Positions 29,158 through 38,992 of a stretch of DNA of 64,000 nt are shown piece after piece. The translations under genes were made by a program, and so were the position numbers. The notes under the pieces were generated by a model. The model worked only from the letters and a program-made list of their open reading frames with translations, ran no database searches and had not been told where the DNA came from. The DNA is from Sphingomonas kyeonggiensis (GTDB lineage: Bacteria > Pseudomonadota > Alphaproteobacteria > Sphingomonadales > Sphingomonadaceae): assembly GCF_014204495.1 (NCBI RefSeq), contig NZ_JACHLN010000002.1, positions 496,001-560,000 on the forward strand, written 5' to 3'. Position 1 is the first letter of the stretch; each line of letters begins with the position of its first letter.

Positions 29158-31188
29158 ATGGCCAAGGCGAACATGGCGGACGTCACCGACACCGGCGAAG
29201 CGGGTGATGCGCCGCTGATCGATCTCAACGAAGGGTCGATCAAGAAGCTCGTCGCGCGAGCCAAAAAGCGCGGTTACATCACCGTAGATCAGCTCAACGA
29301 GATGCTTCCGCAGGACCAGATGTCCTCGGAGCAGATCGAGGACGTGATGGCGGCGCTCAACGATATGGGCGTCAACGTCGTCGAGAACGAGGAAGCCGGC
29401 GAGGACGCCGAGCCCGAGGACGACAGCCAGGACGAGGCTGATTCGAACGACAGCGGCGACGATTCGGCCCCTGCCTTCGAGACCAAGAAGAAGGAAACCG
29501 TCGACCGGACCGACGATCCGGTGCGCATGTACCTGCGCGAGATGGGCGCCGTCGAGCTGCTCAGCCGCGAAGGCGAAATCGCGATCGCGAAGCGCATCGA
29601 GGCCGGCCGCGACACGATGATCCTGGGCCTGTGCGAGTCGCCGATCACGTTCAACGCGATCATCGGTTGGTCGAACGCGCTCAACGAAGGCACGATGCAG
29701 CTGCGCGAGATCCTCGATCTTGACGCCATGCTCTCCAAGGGTCCTTCGGCCGAGCAGGTCGAAGGCGCCGAGGATGATGATTCGGGCGAGATCAGCGAGA
29801 AGACCGCCGGCACTTCCTTCAAGGAAGAAGAGGAAGTCGAGGAAGTCCAGGACGAGGACGATGAGGACTCGATGACCGAGCGCCGCACCCCGCGGCAGTC
29901 GGACGACGAGGAAGAGGACAACACCCTCAGCCTCGCCCAGATGGAAGAGACGCTCAAGCCGCAGGCGCTTGAGAAGTTCGCCAACATCACGTCGATCTAC
30001 AAGAAATTCTCCAAGATGCAGCTCCAGCGCCTCGATGCGATGGCTGCCGGCGGCGAACTCGCCGCTTCGGAGGAGAAGAAGTATCAGAAGCTGCGCGAGG
30101 AGCTGACCGCCGAAGTCGAGTCGGTCCAGTTCCACCAGCAGAAGATCGAATATCTCGTCGACCAGCTCTACAGCTTCAACCGGCGCCTCACCGCGCTGGG
30201 CGGCCAGATGCTGCGCCTTGCCGAGCGCCACAAGGTCAGTCGCAAGGACTTCCTCGATCGCTATGTCGATCACGAGCTCGACGAGCAGTGGCTGCAGTCG
30301 GTCCAGGGCATCGACAAGAAGTGGGCGGCGTTCGCGGCCAATGAGGCCGGTTCGGTCGATCGCATCCGCGTCGAGGTCTCGGAGATCTCGCAGTCGACCG
30401 GCATGGCGCTCGCCGAGTTCCGTCGCATCGTGAACATGGTGCAGAAGGGCGAGCGCGAGGCACGCATCGCGAAGAAGGAGATGGTCGAGGCCAATCTCCG
30501 CCTCGTGATCTCGATCGCCAAGAAGTACACCAATCGCGGCCTGCAGTTCCTGGATCTCATCCAGGAGGGCAATATTGGCCTGATGAAGGCGGTCGATAAG
30601 TTCGAATATCGCCGCGGCTACAAGTTCAGCACCTATGCGACCTGGTGGATCCGCCAGGCGATCACCCGCTCGATCGCCGACCAGGCGCGCACGATCCGTA
30701 TCCCGGTCCACATGATCGAGACGATCAACAAGCTGGTCCGCACCAGCCGCCAGTTCCTCCACGAGCAGGGCCGCGAGCCCACGCCGGAGGAAATGGCCGA
30801 GCGCCTGAGCATGCCGCTCGAGAAGGTGCGCAAGGTGATGAAGATCGCCAAGGAGCCGATCTCGCTCGAAACGCCGATCGGCGACGAGGAAGACAGCCAC
30901 CTGGGCGACTTCATCGAGGACAAGAACGCCGTGATCCCGGTGGATGCCGCGATCCAGGCGAACCTCAAGGAAACGGTCACCCGCGTCCTTGCCTCGCTCA
31001 CCCCGCGTGAGGAGCGCGTGCTGCGCATGCGCTTCGGCATCGGCATGAACACCGATCACACGCTCGAGGAAGTCGGCCAGCAGTTCTCGGTTACCCGCGA
31101 GCGCATCCGTCAGATCGAAGCGAAGGCGCTGCGCAAGCTCAAGCACCCGAGCCGCAGCCGCAAGATGCGGTCGTTCCTCGACCAGTAA
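29158..31188 (+). CDS. rpoD: RNA polymerase primary sigma factor RpoD (sigma-70)
   Basis: 676 residues. Region 1.1 is at the N-terminus ([20 protein letters not shown]), then region 1.2 [19 protein letters not shown], an acidic non-conserved region with runs of Glu/Asp, region 2 with [20 protein letters not shown] and [17 protein letters not shown] (-10 recognition), region 3, and region 4 with [20 protein letters not shown] (-35 recognition). This is the housekeeping sigma factor. It ends just before an 11-bp GC hairpin. Confidence 0.97.
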   Translation: MAKANMADVTDTGEAGDAPLIDLNEGSIKKLVARAKKRGYITVDQLNEMLPQDQMSSEQIEDVMAALNDMGVNVVENEEAGEDAEPEDDSQDEADSNDSGDDSAPAFETKKKETVDRTDDPVRMYLREMGAVELLSREGEIAIAKRIEAGRDTMILGLCESPITFNAIIGWSNALNEGTMQLREILDLDAMLSKGPSAEQVEGAEDDDSGEISEKTAGTSFKEEEEVEEVQDEDDEDSMTERRTPRQSDDEEEDNTLSLAQMEETLKPQALEKFANITSIYKKFSKMQLQRLDAMAAGGELAASEEKKYQKLREELTAEVESVQFHQQKIEYLVDQLYSFNRRLTALGGQMLRLAERHKVSRKDFLDRYVDHELDEQWLQSVQGIDKKWAAFAANEAGSVDRIRVEVSEISQSTGMALAEFRRIVNMVQKGEREARIAKKEMVEANLRLVISIAKKYTNRGLQFLDLIQEGNIGLMKAVDKFEYRRGYKFSTYATWWIRQAITRSIADQARTIRIPVHMIETINKLVRTSRQFLHEQGREPTPEEMAERLSMPLEKVRKVMKIAKEPISLETPIGDEEDSHLGDFIEDKNAVIPVDAAIQANLKETVTRVLASLTPREERVLRMRFGIGMNTDHTLEEVGQQFSVTRERIRQIEAKALRKLKHPSRSRKMRSFLDQ

Positions 31189-31199
31189 TGACCAGTTTC

Positions 31200-31226
31200 G
31201 CGGGGCGGGCCGATCGCCCGCCCCGC
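31200..31226. terminator. GC-rich hairpin after rpoD
   Basis: GCGGGGCGGGC-CGATC-GCCCGCCCCGC, a perfect 11-bp stem, 11 nt after the rpoD stop and just before the stop of the convergent gene. Few Ts follow, but the stem is very stable. Confidence 0.7.
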
Positions 31227-31228
31227 GT

Positions 31229-31753
31229 TCACTCCTGTTCCTTGGTCAACACCGCGGTGCCTGAAATCCGGGCCCCGTCCAGGAATCCCGTCCATTTCCC
31301 CTTGAGGATCACGGGATCCGATTGCGCCACCTCAAGCTCGAAGCTGCCTGACTGGGCGGGCTGCGCTGTCCCCGCATCGTTCAGATAGGCAGCGATGATG
31401 CGCGCATTCCGCACCCTGTTCCTGAGGGTCTTCACGCTACCCTTGAAGTTGTAGTTCCCAAGCGCCGGGTCGACCCCGCGGCCAATCAGTTTACCATCCT
31501 CGATCGACTCGAAATATACCGTGTCCCTGGTCGAGCTCTTGCGATTGTTCTGATCCGTCCAGACCCAATATCCGGAATAGGCCCCCTCAAGATATCGGTG
31601 GGGCGAGGGACGAAAATGGTTGTAAATGTTCTTGGAAAGTCCTTGCGTTGCAAGCGTTCCCAGGCAACCGACCACCGCCAGAAGAAAGCCGATGAGTAGC
31701 TTTCTGATGACTGGCCTTGGCCCGGCATCTCCTACCAGAATATTCCAGATCAT
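31229..31753 (-). CDS. Membrane-anchored hypothetical protein
   Basis: 174 residues, not recognised. One membrane helix at about 16-38 (IRKLLIGFLLAVVGCLGTLATQG) leads into a predicted beta-rich extracytoplasmic or cytoplasmic domain: YLEGAYSGYWVWTDQN, VYFESIEDGKLIGRGVD, then GSFELEV and ILKGKWTGFLDGARISGTAVL. The alternating strands suggest a lipocalin-like or beta-sandwich fold; this is a guess from pattern. A strong GGGGGAG site precedes the ATG. GC is lower than in rpoD, which suggests acquisition. Confidence 0.62.
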   Translation of the reverse strand: MIWNILVGDAGPRPVIRKLLIGFLLAVVGCLGTLATQGLSKNIYNHFRPSPHRYLEGAYSGYWVWTDQNNRKSSTRDTVYFESIEDGKLIGRGVDPALGNYNFKGSVKTLRNRVRNARIIAAYLNDAGTAQPAQSGSFELEVAQSDPVILKGKWTGFLDGARISGTAVLTKEQE

Positions 31754-32208
31754 AGATCACTCCCCCTTGTAGTGAGCTATTCACGCGGATTGACATTTTA
31801 CGGCATATTCCTCCGGGTATCCATCCCCATCCATTAAGGTATCAAGGACCATTTCTTGACCTAACCATGCAGGTATTCCGGAAAGGATATGGGCATTTCT
31901 TGGAAATGCTCTTTGAATGGCGACTGGGTCGGGAACAAGCCAGCGGGAGCGTTCAGCCTCGCCGCCGCGCTCTTTCCGTTTGCGGCATGCATTGCGCGCG
32001 GCAACTTCGAAATCTGCACGTAAATACTATTCGATGACGACGATATTTGTTTCCGCCGCATTGTCGTATGTTGAGCGGAACGACACGGCGACATGTGGTT
32101 TATCCACAGTAAATTTGTGATTTACCTTGTCTTTACGTGCTTCGGTATATCCCCGAGTTGCAAAACACTGCCCGTCGGCACGGGGCCGGCTGGAGGATGT
32201 GGGGGCTT
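31754..32208. other. Low-GC intergenic stretch without a supportable gene
   Basis: About 450 bp of visibly lower GC. Two short overlapping frames (31861-32094 minus, 31917-32120 plus) have random-looking composition and no clear RBS. It contains a perfect DnaA box at 32100-32108 and AT-rich patches. It probably holds the promoter region for the following gene and remnants of inserted DNA. Confidence 0.5.
32100..32108 (+). promoter_or_regulatory. Perfect DnaA box in the low-GC gap
   Basis: TTATCCACA, the second perfect copy in the window, about 110 nt before the gene at 32209. It is a single box, not a cluster, so an origin is not supported. Confidence 0.4.
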
Positions 32209-32874
32209 ATGCCGTTTGATTCCGTACAAGTTGCGCGATTGGGCGGTGCCTGGGGCTCGATGGGGGCGCTCATCGCCTCCGATGGCAGCGCCAATCATCC
32301 CTATCTCCAGCGCCTCGCCCGCAACGAGGAGCCGCTGCGCGACCTTTCGGACGCGGCGCATCACATTTGCCTGCTTCACGGCCGCCATCCCGGCGTGATC
32401 GATCACGCGCTGGGCCATGCCCGGCTCGGCATCGAGCGCGACTGGCTGGAAGCCGCCGCCGACGCCTTCGTGATCGAGCGCGCCTATCTGGTCCGCATCG
32501 TCGCCGCTGCCGGCCCGCTGCCCAGCACCCCGGGCCATGCCGAGACCGAAGCCGCCACCGCGGCGCAGCGCCACGCGGTGGACATGCTCGCCCAGTCGGA
32601 CCGTGCCGGCTGCGCCACCGGCGCATCGATCGCAATGGCGATGGACTGGGCCGTGATCCGCGAGACGCTGGACGCCGCCGCCGAACGGCTCGGCATCGCG
32701 GCGCCGCCCTCGCAGCTGCCGCTCGCCGAGGAAACCGTCACCGTGGTCGATACGCTCGTCCGCGAAGGCTCGCTCGAACGCGCCATGCTGTTCGGCGCCC
32801 AGCAGCTCTTTGCCCAGCATCGCGGCCTGTGGGACCTGCTCGAGGCCCGCGCTTCGGCCCGCGACAAGCAGTAA
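32209..32874 (+). CDS. Uncharacterised helical protein
   Basis: 221 residues, probably all alpha-helical and soluble. Recognisable stretches are SDAAHHICLLHGRHPGVIDHALGHA with several His, AFVIERAYLVRIVAAAGPLPSTPG, and QSDRAGCATGASIAMAMDWAVIRETLDAAAERLG. Clustered His/Glu could bind metal in a ferritin-like way, but I cannot place the family. The ATG at 32209 is chosen with GGAGG about 12 nt before it; ATGs at 32137 and 32197 are alternatives. It lies upstream of moxR on the same strand. Confidence 0.7.
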   Translation: MPFDSVQVARLGGAWGSMGALIASDGSANHPYLQRLARNEEPLRDLSDAAHHICLLHGRHPGVIDHALGHARLGIERDWLEAAADAFVIERAYLVRIVAAAGPLPSTPGHAETEAATAAQRHAVDMLAQSDRAGCATGASIAMAMDWAVIRETLDAAAERLGIAAPPSQLPLAEETVTVVDTLVREGSLERAMLFGAQQLFAQHRGLWDLLEARASARDKQ

Positions 32875-32936
32875 ACCTGCCCCTGCTTCCTTTGTTCTAG
32901 CCGGGGAACCGGCAAGGCTGAACCTCGATACGGCTC

Positions 32937-32958
32937 CCGTCCTTCCAAGCGGACGGGA
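32937..32958 (+). other. Hairpin in the moxR leader
   Basis: CCCGTCC-TTCCAAGC-GGACGGG, a 7-bp GC stem, about 45 nt before the moxR start. It could be a weak terminator of the preceding gene or an mRNA leader structure; no T-run follows. Confidence 0.4.
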
Positions 32959-33003
32959 ACATAGTGGTTGCCTCCCGGCCCCGCCCCCCTTTACGAATAC
33001 GTC

Positions 33004-33854
<851 letters not shown>

Positions 33855-33855
<1 letters not shown>

Positions 33856-34280
33856 TGCCGTACACCGGAAGTTGCGCCTGCGGGGCCGTCACCGCCACGA
33901 TCGCCGGCGAGCCGGTCGCGGTGCGCCAGTGCTGGTGCCGCCAGTGCCAGCGCGTCGCCGCAGGTTCGCCTACCACCAACGCGATCTTCGCGACCGACGA
34001 TGTCGAGCTGAGCGGCACGCTGACCACCACCAGCTATGTCGCGGAGAGCGGCAACACGCTGACCCAGAGCTTTTGCGGTCTGTGCGGCACGCCGGTGCTG
34101 GCGCAGAGCTCGGCGCGCCCGCAGTTCCGCACGATGCGCATCGGCTTTCTCGACCAGCCGCATGGCCTGGCGCCCCAGGTCGCGATCTGGACCGACGACG
34201 CCCCCGCCTGGGCGCATATCGATCCCGCGCTGGAACGCTTCGCGCGCCAGCCCCCGGCGCCCGCGCCGGCCAAAGCCTGA
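33855..34280 (+). CDS. GFA family (glutathione-dependent formaldehyde-activating enzyme-like) zinc protein
   Basis: 141 residues. The zinc-binding pattern of the GFA/CENP-V fold is present: GSCACGAV, QCWCRQCQ and FCGLCGTPV. Founding members condense glutathione and formaldehyde, but most paralogues have unassigned substrates. Start codon overlaps the moxR stop, so it is cotranslated with the ATPase. No link between the two functions is known to me. Confidence 0.87.
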
Positions 34281-34292
34281 CTCGAAACGCAG

Positions 34293-34306
34293 TTAACCCC
34301 TCTTAA
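34293..34306 (+). promoter_or_regulatory. Tandem TTAA motif before the CHAP gene
   Basis: TTAA-N6-TTAA, close to but one base shorter than the alphaproteobacterial CtrA consensus TTAA-N7-TTAA. Offered as a weak candidate only; it lies in the gap between the GFA and CHAP genes. Confidence 0.2.
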
Positions 34307-34334
34307 ACCACCCATGGCTACGGTTCGCTTGGGG

Positions 34335-34353
34335 GGGACCTTGTATGGGTCCC
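34335..34353 (+). promoter_or_regulatory. Hairpin directly before the CHAP protein start
   Basis: GGGACC-(7 nt)-GGTCCC ends 4 nt before the ATG at 34358. The G-run at 34331-34338, the only Shine-Dalgarno-like sequence, lies partly in the stem, so the structure may control translation. Confidence 0.35.
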
Positions 34354-34357
34354 GAGT

Positions 34358-34936
34358 ATGCGTTCGTGTTTTGCGTTCCCTGCCCTTCTCGCCACCGCGC
34401 TCTGCGCCGCGGTGCCTGCAGGCGCGCAATCGCTTCTCGAATATGTCGGTGAGTGCGTGCCCTTTGCGCGCCAGGCTTCGGGCATCCAGATCTATGGCGA
34501 TGCCTGGACCTGGTGGGACCAGGCCAGGGGCCGCTACCAGCGCGGCCAGGTGCCGAAGGTCGGCGCCGTCCTCGCCTTCTCCAAGAGCCCGCAGCTCCGG
34601 CTCGGCCATGTCGCCGTGGTCAGCCGCATCGTCGAGAAGCGCGTGCTGATGATTACCCATGCCAACTGGTCGCGCTTCGATGGCGAACGCGGCCATGCCG
34701 AGCAGGACGTGACGCTGTTCGACGTCTCCGAGCGCGGCGACTGGAGCCTGGTCAAGGTCTGGTACCGCGACCGCAAGGGGCTGGGCAGCTCGATCTACCC
34801 GGCGCACGGCTTCATCTACGGCACGCCCGCCCGCGATGCCCCCGCCAGCGTCCGCAAGGCCCGCCCCTCCGCCGAGCTGACTTCCCGCCAGCCCGATTAT
34901 GTCGGCTCGCTGATCGACGCCTACGCCGCGCGCTGA
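34358..34936 (+). CDS. Secreted CHAP-domain peptidase/amidase
   Basis: 192 residues. Signal peptide at 1-23 (FAFPALLATALCAAVPAGAQ), then a CHAP domain (NlpC/P60-like) with nucleophile Cys in LEYVGECVPFARQAS, and the His/Asn pair in LGHVAVVS and ITHANW. CHAP enzymes cleave peptidoglycan cross-links or act as amidases. The strongest family traits are the YGDAWTWW and VGAVLAF segments. The gene lies between GFA and VWA genes with about 40 bp to the latter; it has no obvious RBS. Confidence 0.87.
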   Translation: MRSCFAFPALLATALCAAVPAGAQSLLEYVGECVPFARQASGIQIYGDAWTWWDQARGRYQRGQVPKVGAVLAFSKSPQLRLGHVAVVSRIVEKRVLMITHANWSRFDGERGHAEQDVTLFDVSERGDWSLVKVWYRDRKGLGSSIYPAHGFIYGTPARDAPASVRKARPSAELTSRQPDYVGSLIDAYAAR

Positions 34937-34978
34937 GGCCACTGGACGCTGGCGTGCGTCCGGCCCTAGAACGGCGCC

Positions 34979-36157
34979 ATGTTCCTCTCCTTCCTCGACG
35001 AGCTGCGCGCCGCGGGCATCCCCGCCAGCCTGAAGGAGCATCTGATCCTGCTCGAAGCGCTCGACCGCGACGTGATCGAGCAGACGCCCGAAGCCTTCTA
35101 CTATCTCGCCCGCGCCACCTTCGTGAAGGACGAGGGGCTGCTCGACCGGTTCGACCAGGTCTTCGCCAAGGTCTTCAAGGGCATCGCCACCAGCTACGGC
35201 GTGGCGCCCGCCGAGATCCCCGAGGAATGGCTGCGTGCGATCGCCGAGAAGTATCTCAGCCCCGAGGAGATGGCGAAGATCCAGTCGCTCGGCTCCTGGG
35301 AAGAGATCATGGAGACGCTCAAGAAGCGGCTCGAGGAGCAGCAGGAGCGCCACCAGGGCGGCAGCAAGTGGATCGGCACCGGCGGCACGTCTCCCTACGG
35401 CAATGGCGGCTACAACCCCGAGGGGGTCCGCATCGGTGGCGAAGGCAAGCACAAGCGCGCGATCAAGGTGTGGGACCAGCGCGAGTTCCGCAACCTCGAC
35501 TCCACCCGCGAGCTCGGCACCCGCAACATCAAGGTCGCGCTGCGGCGCCTGCGCCGCTTCGCCCGCGAAGGCGCCGCCGACGAGCTCGATATCGACGCGA
35601 CGATCGAAGGCACCGCCAAGCAGGGCTGGCTCGACGTCCGCATGCGCCCGGAGCGGCACAATGCGGTGAAGCTGCTGCTGTTCCTCGATGTCGGCGGCTC
35701 GATGGATCCGTTCATCAAGCTGTGCGAGGAGCTGTTCTCGGCCGCGACAAGCGAGTTCAAGAACCTCGAGTTCTTCTATTTCCACAACTGCCTGTACGAA
35801 GGCGTGTGGAAGGACAATCGCCGCCGCTTCCAGGAGCGCACGCCGACCTGGGACATCCTCCACAAATACGGCCACGACTATAAGCTGATCTTCGTCGGCG
35901 ATGCCTCGATGAGCGCGTACGAGATCACCCATCCCGGCGGCTCGGTCGAGCATTTCAACGAGGAAGCGGGCGCCGCCTGGATGCAGCGCGCGCTCAACAC
36001 CTATCCCGCCGCGGTGTGGATCAACCCGATCCCGCGCGAGCAATGGGGCTATACCCAGTCGGTGAAGATCATCCGCGAGCTGATGAGCGACCGCATGTAC
36101 CCGCTCACCCTGGGCGGCCTGGACGAGGCGATGCGCGAGCTCAGCCGCAAGCGCTAG
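34979..36157 (+). CDS. VWA-domain protein (CoxE-like), MoxR partner
   Basis: 392 residues. A helical N-terminal domain (LDELRAAGIPASLKEHLILLEAL, FYYLARATFVKDE) is followed by a Gly-rich linker (GTGGTSPYGNGGYNPEG) and a C-terminal VWA domain. The metal motif reads LLFLDVGGSMDPF: the first MIDAS Ser is Gly, as in other members of this family I know. With MoxR it forms a RavA/ViaA- or CoxD/CoxE-like chaperone pair. The stop lies in a CTAG shared with the stop of the convergent secreted paralogue. Confidence 0.87.
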   Translation: MFLSFLDELRAAGIPASLKEHLILLEALDRDVIEQTPEAFYYLARATFVKDEGLLDRFDQVFAKVFKGIATSYGVAPAEIPEEWLRAIAEKYLSPEEMAKIQSLGSWEEIMETLKKRLEEQQERHQGGSKWIGTGGTSPYGNGGYNPEGVRIGGEGKHKRAIKVWDQREFRNLDSTRELGTRNIKVALRRLRRFAREGAADELDIDATIEGTAKQGWLDVRMRPERHNAVKLLLFLDVGGSMDPFIKLCEELFSAATSEFKNLEFFYFHNCLYEGVWKDNRRRFQERTPTWDILHKYGHDYKLIFVGDASMSAYEITHPGGSVEHFNEEAGAAWMQRALNTYPAAVWINPIPREQWGYTQSVKIIRELMSDRMYPLTLGGLDEAMRELSRKR

Positions 36158-37029
36158 GGCTTCTTCTCCTCGCCCGCGTCCTTCGAGTTCTTGACGATCC
36201 GCCGTGCGATCTCGCCGGACTGCTTGATCGAATTGACGTCCGCGCGGCTCTTGTAGAGCCCCTGGAGGAAGCCCTGGTCGAGCGCGGTCAGTTCGGGATC
36301 GCTGAACGTAGAGCCCTGGTCGAACAGCGTGATGATCGAGTCGACGGCGCTGCCGTCCCGCGGCGGCCGCGCGCCGGCCAGCGTGCGCATCGCCAGATAG
36401 TCCGCGATCTGCACCACCGACTTGCCGATCACTGCCTTGTCGTCGATCACCACGATCGACTTCACCGTCACCTGCTGGGTACCCATAGTGATGGCCGAGG
36501 CGCTGAACCGCTCGACATATTTGATGCCGTCATCATTGCCGCCGACCTGGTTGCCCAGCTCGTCGCGCACCTCGATCGTGCTCCACGCGTGCACCGGGCC
36601 GTCGCGCAGCGCCTTGCGCAGATCGACCATCTTGAGGTTGCCGAAGAAGCCCGGGAAGCGCTTGTGCAACGCCTTCACGAAATCATCCGCGTCATGGGCG
36701 ACCATCAGCGCGATATTGGGCCGGCAGCCGGCCTCGCCCACCGTGGCGCCGGCATCGAGCGCCACAGCCCGCAACCGCGCTTCGATCGCCTTGGCGGCAT
36801 CGGGGCCGAGCCCGGCCACGATCGGGCAGACCGGTTCGGCGAAGCGGGCAAGCTGGCCTTCCACGCTCGAGCTGATCTGGCGGACGAAGCGCTTGGCCGC
36901 CTTGGGCGGCACGCCCTTGGCGCCGACCACGACGATATCGCTGTCGTCCTTCGGCTTTTGCTGCGCCGGCTTGTCCTGGGCAAGCGCCGGACCGGCAAGC
37001 AGGGCAAGCGCCAGAAGGGCAATCCGCAT
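36154..37029 (-). CDS. Secreted paralogue A of a tandem triplet (unknown family)
   Basis: 291 residues. Signal peptide 1-18 (MRIALLALALLAGPALAQ), then IVVVGAKG, AAKRFVRQISSSVEGQLARF, EPVCPIVAGLGPDAA, GCRPNIALMVAHDADDFVKAL, LRDGPVHAWS, and QIADYLAMRTLAGARPP, ending in a Lys-rich tail. These blocks recur in the two genes upstream (37029-37895 and 38026-38910), so all three are tandem duplicates. Two conserved Cys (PVCP and CRPN or equivalent) may form a disulfide. The ATG at 37029 touches the stop of paralogue B (TGATG). Function unknown; periplasmic or outer-membrane location is implied by the signal. Confidence 0.8.
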   Translation of the reverse strand: MRIALLALALLAGPALAQDKPAQQKPKDDSDIVVVGAKGVPPKAAKRFVRQISSSVEGQLARFAEPVCPIVAGLGPDAAKAIEARLRAVALDAGATVGEAGCRPNIALMVAHDADDFVKALHKRFPGFFGNLKMVDLRKALRDGPVHAWSTIEVRDELGNQVGGNDDGIKYVERFSASAITMGTQQVTVKSIVVIDDKAVIGKSVVQIADYLAMRTLAGARPPRDGSAVDSIITLFDQGSTFSDPELTALDQGFLQGLYKSRADVNSIKQSGEIARRIVKNSKDAGEEKKP

Positions 37030-37895
37030 CAATGCTGCTTCCCACCAACCATGGTCCTGGAGATACGATAGGCCTGATCCGATCCCTGCTCATAGGGATT
37101 TCGCATCCGGTAGAGGCCGGCGAGCAGCCCGATGTCCATGTCGGTGATCTCGGCGGGCGGCGGCGCGACATTGGGATCGAACAGCGACAGGATCGATGCC
37201 GAGGCGATCGACCCCTTGGCGGGTGGCCGCGCGCCGACCAGCGTCCGCATCACGACATAGTCGCCCAACTGACGCACCGATTTACCCAGCGCGACATGGC
37301 GGTCCATCACCACCACCGCATTGATCGTCACCGCCTGGGTCTCGCCCTCCATCACCGGCGGATAATCGGGATCGTCATTGCCGGTGGAGAGATGGCCGAC
37401 CTCGTCACGGGTCACCACCAGGCGCCAGGCATGGATCGGCCCCGCCGCGAAGGCATCGCGCAGGGCATTGTCGTCCAGGTTGGTGAAGGCCGCATTGCCC
37501 TGCTTGCGCATCGTGTCGAGCAGCGAATCGGCATTGTCGGCGAACACGATCATCAGGTTCGGCTCGCACTTGTCCTTGCCCATGCGGACCGATGCCGCCG
37601 CGCCGACGATCCGCACCCGGTCCTCGATCGCGCCCTTGAACCGCGCCGGCAGGCCCAGCACCAGCGGGCAGACGGGATCGACGAAGCGCGCAAGCTGCCC
37701 GTCCTCGGTGTCGAGCACCTGGCGGATATAGCGCTGTGCCTTCTTGATCGGCGGCTGCGCCTTGCCGGTGACGACGATGCCCCCGTCCTGGGCGGGTGGC
37801 CTGGGGCTGGTGGCGCCATCCTGCGCGTGCGCAACCGGCACGGCGGCGAAGGCGGAAAGCAGGACAAGCGAATTCAGGCAGCAGCGCATGCGCAT
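37029..37895 (-). CDS. Secreted paralogue B of a tandem triplet (unknown family)
   Basis: 288 residues. Signal peptide (LNSLVLLSAFAAVPVAHAQ), then GIVVTGKAQPPIKKAQRYIRQ, DGQLARFVDPVCPLVLGLP, KCEPNLMIVFADNADSLLDTM, AAGPIHAWRLV, and QLGDYVVMRTLVGARPP, plus ILSLFDPN. GAGGGG lies about 10 nt before the ATG at 37895. Same layout as A and C, so the signal peptides are unrelated in detail while the mature domains are shared. A 130-bp gap separates it from C, and translation runs directly into A. Confidence 0.8.
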   Translation of the reverse strand: MRMRCCLNSLVLLSAFAAVPVAHAQDGATSPRPPAQDGGIVVTGKAQPPIKKAQRYIRQVLDTEDGQLARFVDPVCPLVLGLPARFKGAIEDRVRIVGAAASVRMGKDKCEPNLMIVFADNADSLLDTMRKQGNAAFTNLDDNALRDAFAAGPIHAWRLVVTRDEVGHLSTGNDDPDYPPVMEGETQAVTINAVVVMDRHVALGKSVRQLGDYVVMRTLVGARPPAKGSIASASILSLFDPNVAPPPAEITDMDIGLLAGLYRMRNPYEQGSDQAYRISRTMVGGKQH

Positions 37896-38025
37896 AACGA
37901 TCGATCCCCTCACATTCTTCGGGACCCCGCATGCGCCGTCTTCTTGGAGTCGGTCGACTGCCCGATGGAAACCAAGGCGTATCGCGCCCTGTCGCCGCTG
38001 TCCATCGAGCGCGACCGCGATACCG

Positions 38026-38910
38026 CTAGTTGGGCTTCTTCTCCGCCGCGGCCTTGTCGCGGTCCCGCAGGATCTGGTCCGCGATAGTGCCGATCTGGCT
38101 CCCGCTCCTGCCATTGGCCTGCATCTCGTAGACGCCCTTCAGGAAGCTGCGATCGACCTCGGTCAGGCCTTCCGGGGCGTCCCCCTCGGCATCGAAGAGC
38201 GAAAGGATCGTGTCGAGCCTGGTGCTCGCCTTTGGCGGCCGCGCACCGGCCAGGGTGCGCATCGCGACATAATCGGCGATCTGCCCCACCGACTTGTTGT
38301 CGACCGCATTGGCGTCGAGCACCACCACCGCGCCAAAGGTCGCCTGCTGCGTCGAAAGCGAAATGCGCGAAGGCTGGGCAACGCCGTTGAAGCTGCGCGG
38401 CCCATTGCTCTCGAGCGCGCGGCGACCGTCCTGGTCGAGCTCCTCGGCTACCCGCCAGGCGCGCACGGGTCCTTCGTCGAGCGCCGTGCGCTTGTCGTCA
38501 TAGGCGAGGTCGTCGAAGAAGCCGTGATATTTCTGGCGCAGCTCGGCGATGAACTTGCTGGCATCCGCCGCAACGATCACGAAGATGTTCGGATTGCATT
38601 TCTCGTCGCGATCGACCCGCGCGCCTGCTTCGGTGGAAACCTCCATAAACCGCTTGGCGACGGCCTTGGCATAGGCCGGCGGGAGCCCGAGCACGACCGG
38701 GCACACCGGATCCTCGAAGCGCGAGAGCTGTTCCTTGGTCGTGGTCATAACCTGACGGACAAAGGTCCGCGTTTCCTTGCGGGGGCCCTGCTTGCGGCCC
38801 TCGACGACGATGCCGGAACTATGGCCGCCGGCGGGCGCGTCCTGCGCCTGGGCAGGCATCGCCGCCAGCCCCGCCAGCACGAAAGTCAGGCCCGTAACCA
38901 TCTTGTGCAT
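38026..38910 (-). CDS. Secreted paralogue C of a tandem triplet (unknown family)
   Basis: 294 residues. Signal peptide (MVTGLTFVLAGLAAMPAQAQ), then GIVVEGRKQGPRKETRTFVRQ, EQLSRFEDPVCPVVLGLPPAYAKAVA, KCNPNIFVIVAADASKFIAEL, LDEGPVRAWRV, and QIADYVAMRTLAGARPP, with ILSLFD. ATG 38910 (MHKMVTGL) has GGGGA 8 nt before it; ATG 38925 is an alternative. This is the first gene of the triplet in transcription order. The shared AMRTLxGARPP stretch is the best signature for searching for relatives. Confidence 0.8.
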   Translation of the reverse strand: MHKMVTGLTFVLAGLAAMPAQAQDAPAGGHSSGIVVEGRKQGPRKETRTFVRQVMTTTKEQLSRFEDPVCPVVLGLPPAYAKAVAKRFMEVSTEAGARVDRDEKCNPNIFVIVAADASKFIAELRQKYHGFFDDLAYDDKRTALDEGPVRAWRVAEELDQDGRRALESNGPRSFNGVAQPSRISLSTQQATFGAVVVLDANAVDNKSVGQIADYVAMRTLAGARPPKASTRLDTILSLFDAEGDAPEGLTEVDRSFLKGVYEMQANGRSGSQIGTIADQILRDRDKAAAEKKPN

Positions 38911-38992
38911 CGGTCGATTCCCCATATTCCGCCGGACCTTCGCCGGGGCGCCGGCGAAAGTCCACGGGGCAACGAAGCCGATTTTACGGGGA

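Noticed and set aside
27172..32108. Replication origin suggested by two DnaA boxes
   Set aside because: Only two boxes 5 kb apart, no cluster and no AT-rich unwinding region next to them.
31861..32120. Two overlapping short frames in the low-GC gap (77 and 67 codons)
   Set aside because: Random-looking composition, opposite strands over the same bases, no convincing RBS.
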